DNA of 64,000 nt, from positions 310,001-374,000 of the forward strand of contig NZ_CP082833.1 of NCBI RefSeq assembly GCF_021278985.1. Reading direction: 5' to 3'. The position numbers were made by a program, and so were the translations under genes. The stretch comes from Citrobacter rodentium NBRC 105723 = DSM 16636. GTDB taxonomy: Bacteria; Pseudomonadota; Gammaproteobacteria; Enterobacterales; Enterobacteriaceae. Position 1 is the stretch's first letter. The number at the start of each line of letters is the position of its first letter. The notes beneath the pieces are model-generated. The model ran no database searches and was not told the origin of the DNA. It saw only the letters and a program-made list of their open reading frames with translations. Below are positions 37,411 through 46,300 of this stretch, piece by piece.

Positions 37411-37952
37411 TTAACCCTCCTTCATTAATAAATGATTTCTGAATATCAAAAAGGACCACACATCACAAAACATTATTTGAAATTATCATCAAAAAACTAT
37501 AAATAGATCACCTGACGACTTGAATACACTGACAAAAAACCAAGCATGGTAATAAACCGAACTCCCCACAAACTTCTGTTGCCTCAGATACTACACTCCC
37601 TTTCCTCAGGCACAAATGTTGTTCCATAACGAACCAGCCTGTTCCTTTAAACTCTGCATCAATGGCATAATGTATACTCACCAGGCTGAGTTTGCTCCTG
37701 CATCATTATTTCGATACGTTAATGCATTGTTCATTGCACCCGGCATTCCCCATCGAATATTTACTTTGTTATATCAGTTAGCCCATAACCAGGTAAATTT
37801 TTAAGGCTTACTGACCGAATATTCAAAATGTGTTACATGTTATCAAACATTTAAAGAATAACCTGCTCTTCTTCATTGGCCGGATTTAGCTCAATCTTGT
37901 CAGCAAAACTAATATAAAGCCGTTCATAAAGAGAAGGATGTAGCTTCGTTAT
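37411..37952. other. Non-coding AT-rich gap before the orphan CDI modules
   Basis: This 540-base AT-rich interval holds the promoter of the Ail/Lom gene. An unsupported 62-codon plus-strand frame (37616-37804) has no recognisable features. I see no RNA gene or repeat in it. Confidence 0.4.
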
Positions 37953-38325
37953 TTATCTTTTACATGTGACAGTGCCAGGGGATATTTCGCACATCTCTGT
38001 GGCTATCATCCCCACCACGTCTCCAGTGGCAGCACCTGCGGCACTGGCACGGGCGTTATTTCCCTGTACCACCGCCAACGTGGCATTCACCACTGCATGA
38101 GCTACCACACTTCCCGCACAGTCCGGGGGATTTTTGATTATTTCAGCAATATACGGCGCAGCACCACCTGCCAGGGCTGCACTCAGATTACCGCCAGCCA
38201 GTCCCTGTACTGCTGCCGTTGCGGCCTGTATCGCCTGCTGATATTTGCCTCCCGTTCCAAAACCGGAGGCTGCCATACCGTTATTGTAGGCCCGCTGGAC
38301 CACATCCTGCGCTGTGAAGGGTTTA
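37953..38325 (-). pseudogene. Displaced CdiA pretoxin-domain fragment
   Basis: The frame reads PFTAQDVVQRAYNNGMAASG, then FGTGGKYQQAIQAATAAVQG and PYIAEIIKNPPDCAGSVVAH, nearly the same as the pretoxin segment of cdiA at about 41000-41395. For about 95 bases the DNA at 38178-38272 and 41238-41333 looks identical. It starts directly after the DUF596 immunity gene and diverges after GMIATEM into MCEISPGTVTCKR and a stop; no VENN or toxin remains. Confidence 0.85.
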
Positions 38326-38685
38326 TCAGGTCCATTCGAGAGAGCCATCTTCAAGCACCCAAACAGCTCCCCCCGGACAACTCTCATCAAAAAACCAGAT
38401 ACCGTCTTCCATCTCTTCTTCTGTTTTCGGAAATGCCTGTCGGAAACGCTCAACCTGTTCGTCAACACTTCCTTCCAGAAACTTGCCGTGCTTGGCCAGT
38501 TTGATACGCCCTTCTTTCAGAAGGCGCTCAAATATCCAGAAAAAGAGTTTTTTCCTTTCATCAAAACTGAATACTGCGCTATCAACATGATCTGGAATAC
38601 TGTAAGCCCATAAACCACTTAACGCTTGCATCTCCGATGCGTCAGCTGTTTCACGATACTCATTTTCAGTCAACATAATGATCAC
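38326..38685 (-). CDS. DUF596 protein, putative orphan CDI immunity
   Basis: This 119-residue acidic cytosolic protein matches DUF596: LSGLWAYSIPDHVDSAVFSF, then EGRIKLAKHGKFLEGSVDEQ and FPKTEEEMEDGIWFFDESCP. DUF596 proteins are often encoded right after cdiA toxin ends and are considered immunity proteins. It starts 6 bases after the true end of the orphan toxin frame at 38692. It is intact although its toxin has a stop codon. Confidence 0.75.
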   Translation of the reverse strand: MIIMLTENEYRETADASEMQALSGLWAYSIPDHVDSAVFSFDERKKLFFWIFERLLKEGRIKLAKHGKFLEGSVDEQVERFRQAFPKTEEEMEDGIWFFDESCPGGAVWVLEDGSLEWT

Positions 38686-38691
38686 CTAAAT

Positions 38692-39356
38692 TTAATTTCA
38701 ACCTGACGTCCGTATTTATGTGCAATTTCAGCCAATTGCTGATTCCCTCTAATATCAATAGTCCATCTGGCGCCTGTTTGTTCTTAGGACGACGATAAAT
38801 TCCGCAACGTGATCGATGTTCCGTTATCCAGCTTTGCAGTATAGATCCCCGGCCGAACCTCTTTCAGCGGTGTATCGCCTGCCAGCTGTTGTGCGTAATT
38901 ATGGATCTGCTTATCCGTCAGATTCTGACTTTCAAACACTTTCGTCGTACCATAACGGTTACTTACCGAACTCTGCCTGATAGTCTGCCCATCCACCGTT
39001 AACTCTCCAACCGGGTGACTTTTATCATATATTTTACGCAGTTCATCAAATCGTTGTTGCTGAACCTCCTGATGACGGGCTTTTTCTTCATTATCCGGTC
39101 CCCATCCCCCCGGTGTTCCAGCACCTGCACCACCAAGCTCAGCTTTATCCTTATCCGTAGCACTCGCTACGTCTTTGCCCAGATTCGGCTGTTTGTTTTC
39201 GTCTGTATTGTCGCCATTCAGCACATGCCCCGGTCCCCGGGTACCATCGCGACTCGGGTCACGTACAGCACACTGTTCCCGTGAGCCTTCACAACTCCCA
39301 GCTATTATCATGCCCGGTACCCTAGTTTGCGCTAGCTGAAGGTCCCAAACCAACAC
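38692..39356 (-). pseudogene. Orphan CdiA-CT toxin module with in-frame TAA
   Basis: The frame reads a charged linker (GTRGPGHVLNGDNTDENKQP, GAGTPGGWGPDNEEKARHQE) and then a toxin-like domain: VGELTVDGQTIRQSSVSNRY, KEVRPGIYTAKLDNGTSITL, RNLSSS. A TAA (38784-38786) stops it, but in the same phase it continues EQTGARWTIDIRGNQQLAEI then AHKYGRQVEIKFR to a TGA at 38692. The continuation is a plausible toxin C-terminus, so the stop is likely a recent inactivating mutation. The 5' end lacks a VENN motif and a clear start, as usual for silent orphan modules. The immunity gene follows directly. Confidence 0.75.
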
Positions 39357-39385
39357 TCACACTGCTACAACTGAATGCTTAGCAA

Positions 39386-39721
39386 TCAATTTTCGTATTT
39401 AAATTCAATATTAATCTTTAAAGCCTCTACATCTACTGTCACTTCACAGCCATGCCAGAATGGCTTTTCCTTAGATTTAAAGTTATCTAGAAAATAATTT
39501 CTTAATTCCACAAGAAAATCAAATAAATCACCGTTTGCTTGTGCCCCTGCCGAAAACCAATCAGTATTGCCAGTATCTGCATTTATATAGTCAAATTCAC
39601 ATTTACAATGATCATTTTCAGGAGACAGTTCTGCTCTCATGATCACTTTGGATGCATTTTCAGGCGCAATGGATAGCAATACTGAACCTATATCATTATA
39701 AATCTCTTGATCAGTCCTCAC
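39386..39721 (-). CDS. YezG/DUF600-like immunity protein (orphan)
   Basis: This 111-residue protein reads MRTDQEIYNDIGSVLLSIAP, then CKCEFDYINADTGNTDWFSA and DFLVELRNYFLDNF; this pattern fits the YezG (DUF600) immunity family. It starts at GTG 39721, whose G is shared with the TAG of the upstream toxin remnant. It is intact, although the toxin it would neutralise is internally deleted. It may still protect against siblings or relatives that carry the active toxin. Confidence 0.75.
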   Translation of the reverse strand: MRTDQEIYNDIGSVLLSIAPENASKVIMRAELSPENDHCKCEFDYINADTGNTDWFSAGAQANGDLFDFLVELRNYFLDNFKSKEKPFWHGCEVTVDVEALKINIEFKYEN

Positions 39722-39937
39722 TACTTACCTCCGGGTACATTTTTAAACGTTTCAGATACCGGCCTTCCGCCATTTATAGAGTACTCAACATAAAATTTAT
39801 CCGGCCTTACGCTATTACCTGCATAAGATGGTTGGATATTAACTTTCACTTCTTCAACCTGTAAAACTAGCTATTGCTGCCGCCGTATTAGCGGCTGTTT
39901 CAGTAGCTATCATATTCAGTATATTGTTCTCAACTAC
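39721..39937 (-). pseudogene. VENN-containing toxin remnant
   Basis: From 39937 the minus strand reads VVENNILNMIATETAANTAA then AIASFTG and a stop, beginning with the VENN motif that marks the CdiA toxin boundary. In another phase the same stretch ends VEEVKVNIQPSYAGNSVRPD, KFYVEYSINGGRPVSETFKN, VPGGK and TAG. Head and tail of one toxin domain therefore remain after an internal deletion or frameshift. It sits exactly between cdiI and the YezG-type immunity gene. Confidence 0.7.
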
Positions 39938-40395
39938 CTAAAAATTAATAAAATTAACCATGCTATATATAACAATCTCGAAAGCCAAAGAAATACTGAA
40001 CCAAATTGAAAATCAACTTTCTTGAGGAAGATGTTAATAAAAAAGAATGGTTTTTTATCTTCGAAAGCATCATGACAGAAACATTTCCCATATATACCAA
40101 AAAAAAGAAAAGCTCCTCCACCCATCAAATTAGCAAGTAGCATTAAAGAGTCCCCACCTCTTCGATATTCCACAAATGCTGCAGATATGTAACCTAACAC
40201 AAGAAAAGAGAGAGAAATATTTGCAAGAGCATTATTCTTAAAAAAAATAAAATCAAAATAAAGCAAGGAGTCTCTACCTACTTTAGGTCCTCCAAGCACT
40301 CTGTATACAAAAATAAAAAAACACCCTCCCCATGCAAACAAAAAAAATAACATCATCAATGATGATACATTAAGAATCACATCATTTGAAATCAT
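39934..40395 (-). CDS. cdiI: Putative CdiI immunity protein (four-TM)
   Basis: This 153-residue integral membrane protein has four hydrophobic helices (SSLMMLFFLFAWGGCFFIFV, ALANISLSFLVLGYISAAF, LMLLANLMGGGAFLFFGIYG, LWLSRLLYIAWLILLIF). It overlaps the end of cdiA by 14 bases, the usual place of cdiI, so it should block the toxin carried on the CdiA C-terminus. A membrane immunity protein suggests a toxin that acts at the inner membrane. The last residues run into the VENN remnant, which may have replaced the original end. No similarity to a named immunity family was recognised. Confidence 0.72.
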   Translation of the reverse strand: MISNDVILNVSSLMMLFFLFAWGGCFFIFVYRVLGGPKVGRDSLLYFDFIFFKNNALANISLSFLVLGYISAAFVEYRRGGDSLMLLANLMGGGAFLFFGIYGKCFCHDAFEDKKPFFFINIFLKKVDFQFGSVFLWLSRLLYIAWLILLIFR

Positions 40396-43300
40396 AGTGG
40401 TATATTTCCTTTGTAGTATCGCCGTTCATCTCTATTTTTTCAGAATGAGGAACAGTAGAAGAACCTGTAAAACCAATACTTGGCCCAACAGAGAAGGAAA
40501 AACCAAGTCCATCTTGCCCAACGGACAGACCTACTGAACCTGGACCATAACCAATACTAGTTGAATAATCACGATGTAAGTCACCAAATACACCGAAATC
40601 ATATGGGCCAAAATCAATACCAATTGAAGCACCAGCTTTAGCACCAAACTCCTTTGTATATCCTGTAGAAACAGAGAAATAATCATTGTTAACTTTCATC
40701 TCACCTTTAAGGGCAGGACCTATTCCACCCGAAACCTCAATCTTTCCATTAGTCTTGACTTTATACTCTGTCCCCCATGAAGGTCCAAGATGAGAAGCAT
40801 CTATCGCATTGTTAATTTCTCCGTAACCTTGTCCTTTCTGTCCAAGATCTATTGCCAGAGAAGTATCCTGCTGTACGCGAGGCGGCACAAGCTCAGACAA
40901 CGCATTATTCTCAACCGTCGTCTTACCTGACTGTGCGCCGGCTACGGCTGAAGCCCCCGAGTCTCCCACCAGACCACCGGCCAGACCGGCAGCAACCGTT
41001 GCCAGTGTCGAAACAGTCTGCTTCTCTGTCTCGCTCAGTTCACTCACCGGCTTACCGTACATCTGTGTGGCTATCATTCCCACCACCTCGCCGGTGGCAG
41101 CCCCTGCGGCACCGGCAAGAGCGTTATTACCCTGTGCCACCGCCAGTGCGGCATTCACCACGGCATGGGCGGCCACACGTCCCGCACCGTCCAGGGTAGT
41201 CTGTTTGATAATTTCAGCAATATACGGTGCTGCACCACCTGCCAGGGCTGCACTCAGATTACCGCCAGCCAGTCCCTGTACTGCTGCCGTTGCGGCCTGT
41301 ATCGCCTGCTGATATTTGCCTCCCGTTCCAAAACCTGAGGCCGCCATACCGTTATTGTAGGCCCGCTGCGCCACATCCTGTTCCGTGAACGGTTTTCCTT
41401 TTGCCTCCAGCTCTGCGCGGGCCTGATTCAGGGCTGCCGGGTCCCGCTTCGCTTTCTCACCGGCTATCTGTCCTTCCGTTCTGGCAATATCTGCCACCTG
41501 ATTACCAATCTCACCAATGAGTTGCGCCTGCTGCAGTCGCTGCTGCTCTTTTTCCCTGTCAAAGATGGGGGACAGCGTCTGATTTGCATGTGCTGCGTCA
41601 CGGTTCAGGTCTGCCACATCCTGTTTCTGGCTCTGCGTATCCCGGATGGTGATATTTCCGGCAGACACTGCCGACTGCGTGGTACTGTCCGCATGGCCTT
41701 CATGATTTGCACCTACCAGCAGATTGTTTGCCATGTTCCCCAGGAAATTTCCGGCAACACTGCCACCGGTACTGAGCCCTGTACTCTGATGTTCCGTTTT
41801 AAAGTCAGCCCGGTTTTCAATGTCACTGAAGCCCAGTGTGCCGGTATCCAGCCTGTTTTTATCTGCCGTTGCCGTGGACGCAATCACCGCACCGTTCAGC
41901 TGCGTATGCTGTCCGGTGGTGACATCAAACCCGCCCCTGCCGGCAAAAATCCCTGTCTGCTCCTGCACGCTGTCATAGTTGCTGTGCATTTTATCCCGGC
42001 TGAGGTTCACACTCGCCGAACCGCTCATGGACCCGAAAGTGAAGCTGCCTCCGGCGCTGGCATTCTGCTGTTTACTGTCATAACGGTCACTGTCCTGCTC
42101 ACTGGTCAGTGTCAGATGACGACCGGCATCCACTTTCACCGTTTCACCGCCAGCCTGCGCGCCGGTAAGTGTGGTGTCCCGCCCGCTGATAATGGTCAGT
42201 TGTTTTCCCGCATCCACCGAGGTTTCTGTATGGATGGTACCGTTGCCTTTTTCACTGCCCTTACCCTGGTTTGCGCTGGCTGAAACACTGATACCCCAGC
42301 CTCCGGAGCCCACACCAACACCGACACCCACGCTGCCACCACTGGATGTGTTCTTTCCTTCCAGCTTTGACGTGTTTTCTGCTGATACCAGATTCACGTC
42401 ACGGTTTGCCTGCAGCAGAAGGTTGTTCCCGGCCTTTATCTGACTGCCCTGTATCGTCAGGTCACCATCCACGCCCTTCACGCCGGAGCCGGTGGCCTGA
42501 ATACTGAGGTTATTACCTGCGGTCAGTGTACTGCCCTTCGCCACCGTCTGCTCTGACTGCTGTTCTGATTTCGAAGACTGGCTGCCGTAAGAGAGGCTGA
42601 TGCCCACCGTGTTATTATTTCCGGCATCGGCGCCCTGCGCGTCTGCCAGTCGTCCGGCCTGCACGGCCTGAGCCCCCGAGAGCGCGGCCTTCACCCCCTG
42701 CAGGGCTTCAAGCCGGCTGTTTCCGGCAGATTTCGCCGCCTGTACGGTATCCACCGTCGTATTCAGGGCGCTGCCCGCTGTGCCGGACAGGGCAAGCGTC
42801 AGACCGGAGGTTTTCTGCTCCACCGTATGTGTCTGCACATGCTGGTCAGTGGCGGCGGTAATGCTGACCTCCTTCCCACTGAGTGCCATGTCCCTGCCGG
42901 CAATCAGGTCAGAGCCGTTGACGGTCAACCGGTTACCTGCCTGAAGGGAAACATCACCGTAAACACTCCCCACTGTGCTGCCTTTCTGTGTGGTATCTGT
43001 TGCGGTGTCCGTGACTTTCAGGCTCTGGCTGCCCATGCTGAATCCCACACCTCCGGAGCTCATCAGCCCGGATTTTTTCTCCTGTTTCAGGTGTGTTTCA
43101 CGGTTGCTTTCTGTCAGCGTTCCGATACTCAGGTTATTTCCGGCAGCCAGGGAGACACGGTTATCCCCGGCCACACTGCTGCCCGTGACGTTCAGATTAT
43201 GTCCGGCGCCGATACTGACCGTATCCCCGTTCAGTTCACTGCCCGTCATGGTCCGGCGGTCAGTGACATCATGCGTGGTTGTAGTGGTTTTCGATAACAT

Positions 43301-46300
43301 CCCGCTGCTGCCGGTCACTTTATGGTATTCATCCAGCGAGCGGGTATTCTGTGCACCGGTCAGCGTCACGTCATGACCCGCCATCAGGGCCAGGCCTTTC
43401 TGAGCTGACAGCGATGCCGCCTGTGACGTCATATCCCGTCCGGCGGTCAGCGTGACATCACCGTTACCGGCAAGCGTGCTGCCCGTACTCTGTGTGACGT
43501 CCTGCGACAGACGATTATTTTTGTCCCAGGTAATATTGTCCTGCGCGGATGTGGTCACTGTGGAAAGCGTCATATCCCTGCCGGCACTGAGTTGCGTCAG
43601 GCTGTCCTTACCCTGATTCACCACCGTTGCAGCCGTCAGATTCATATCCCGTCCGGCCTGCAGCACCAGTCTTCCCTGGTCGTTCTGCACATACACGCCG
43701 GCCACACTGTCGATGCTGGTACGTTCAAAATGGTTCTGCCCGGCGTCGCGCTGTGCCGTACGGGTGGTGGTGGTCAGACTGATATCCCGTCCGGCCATCG
43801 CCAGCAGGCTGTCCATGGCCTGCAGCAGCCCGCCGGTACTGTTAATATCCGTCCGGGCCGTCAGGCTGACATTTGCTCCCTGAATGGTGCCGGCCTGGTT
43901 GTGAATGTTTTCTGCACTGAGCTGCACGGTCTGCTTCCCGGCCAGTTTACCGCTGTTAAACAGGTCACCATCCAGCTTCATCACCATGTCCCTGCCGGCA
44001 ATCAGCGCACCGGCACTGTTCACATCACCGGGTTTTACACGGGCATACACCTGAGGTACCTGAACCGTCTGCGTGCTGCCATCCGGCAGTGTCACCGTGG
44101 TGTTAACCAGCCAGACAATATCACCGGTCAGTAACGCCATCTGCTCAGCAGTCAGCGCCACACCTGGTGTCAGGTTGTATTGCTTACCAAATGCAATACC
44201 CGCATCCATTAATGCCTTAAACTGCTCTTCATCATTACTGTATCCGTCCAGGTACCGTTGCCCGGTCAGAGCGACAACCTGCTCACGAATCAGACGCTGT
44301 TCGTAAAAACCATCCCCCAGGCGTTTGAGCATGTTATCCCCGTTCTGAGAAAACGCCTTCTGCATGTAATCACTGCCCAGCCACGTCTTCTGGTTCGTAA
44401 AACGCGGGTCCGTTTCAACCAGATATGGCACATTCACTGCCGGATTTGTTTTAAACAGGCTGCTGTCCGGCAGACGGGTATCCGGCCCGGCAACATGGAT
44501 ACTGCCCTGAGGTGTACTGACTTCAAACTGCTGCCCCGGCAACAGAATGACCGGTTCACCGGCAGACACCACCGGGCGAAGCGGTATCCGGTCAGTACCG
44601 GCTACTGTCGCATCCACATTTCCGGTCAGTCCTGTCTGTACATCCGTTCCCTGTGGCTTCAGGGGAGAAAGCGTGACATGGCTGCCCTGAACCTGTCCGT
44701 GGCTGGTGAGCTCTCCCGGCTTCAGCGTGATGGTCTGAATGACAGTGGGCGGTGTGTACTGAGAGGTTTTCTCCCCCTGCTTATCCTTTCCTTTTTTCCT
44801 GATACGGTAATAATACGTGGATGTCCCTGAGTCCGTAACATGGCGCTCTCCGCTGACACTGACGTTTTCCACATCACCGGCCTGCATATCCAGCAGGCCA
44901 CCTGCCACAACCTGACTCTTATCATTAAGCAGTTTGTCTGCCACAATCGTCATGCCGGCACCGGACAGAATTTTTCCCGGGTCGGATTCTTTTACCCGGG
45001 TTTCTTCCACGGTACGGGTGTAATCGTACTGCGTGAATTTATCTCTGGCGCCTTCCGGTGTATGCAGTTTTTTCAGTGAGTTACTGGAATCGTTATCCAC
45101 ATAAACGCCCGGTTCACCGGCGCTCCAGCGTTTATCTGAGCCGCTGAGCTGATACTCAGTCACCTTTTCCGTGGAAACCACCACGCGCTCCGTGGTGAAA
45201 TGGTCATTGACGTTATTGATTTGTCCGGCACTCAGTACCAGATATCCGGCGGCTTCAATCGTGGCACTGTGATTATTCAGTACACCGGCTTTCCCCGTGG
45301 CGGCGCCATTCGCATCCAGCATGCCACCAGTATGCATATCACCTGCACTGTAAATCAGGCTGTGCGTCCGGTTATTCAGGGTCTGTACCCCCAAGTCCAC
45401 ACGCTCACGCCCGGCCAGCGTCGCCGCCACGCCATTTTCTTCCAGATTATAAAATGTGGCAGCGCTGACACCAACAGCATCGCCGTAGATTCGCCCGGTA
45501 CCGGAATTCGTCAGGGTGTTCGCCTGAAGACGCGTATACTTCCCGTCAATCAGCCCACGGTTCAGCAGTGTGTCCGTCACGTTAAGCCAGGTCTGCCCGG
45601 CACTGATTTCACCTTTCTCTGTGTTTTCAAGGCGGATGCTGTTGAGGTCAAGCCGGCTGCCTGCCAGCAGGCTGCCGGTATTAGAGACATCGCCATTAAC
45701 GGAAAGCGTAAGGTTTCCGTTCGCAATAGTCTGACCACTGTTGCTGAACGTTGTGTTACTTTTCAGCGTCATATCGCCCAGCGAAAGCAGTTTCCCGTCA
45801 CCACCGAGCTGACCGGCATCCACAGATACTGACTGCCCGGCCTTAACCACGCCGTCACGGTTCGAAAACGCCAGCTGACGGCCACTGACAGACAATGTCG
45901 CGCCGGAAGAGAGGACGCCGTCATTATTACTGAGCGTCCTGTCTGCCATAACCGTAAGCGCCCTGTCTGCCAGAATACTGCCCTCCTGGTTATCAAGGTC
46001 CTGCGTCGTGATGTGTATTGTCTGCGCTTCCAGCCCCTGGCCGGTATTCTGCGTGTGGCGATTGATAAACTGCAGGGCGTTCAGCGTAATGGCGGAACCA
46101 CTGCGAATCAGACCAGAGACGTTGTCCACAACGCCCCGTACACTGTTGAGCAACATGTCGCCCACAGACTGTATTTGTCCGTGGCTGTTCTGCAGACCTC
46201 CCGTATGCAGACGGAGTTCACCTTCACTGACCAGCCGGCCCCCCTCACGGTTATCCAGCGAGGTGGTGCTCAGGTCAGCTGTCGTTTTCGCCCCCACGGT

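Noticed and set aside
37616..37804. 62-codon frame in the gap before the orphan modules
   Set aside because: No ribosome site, no recognisable motif, and AT-rich surroundings.
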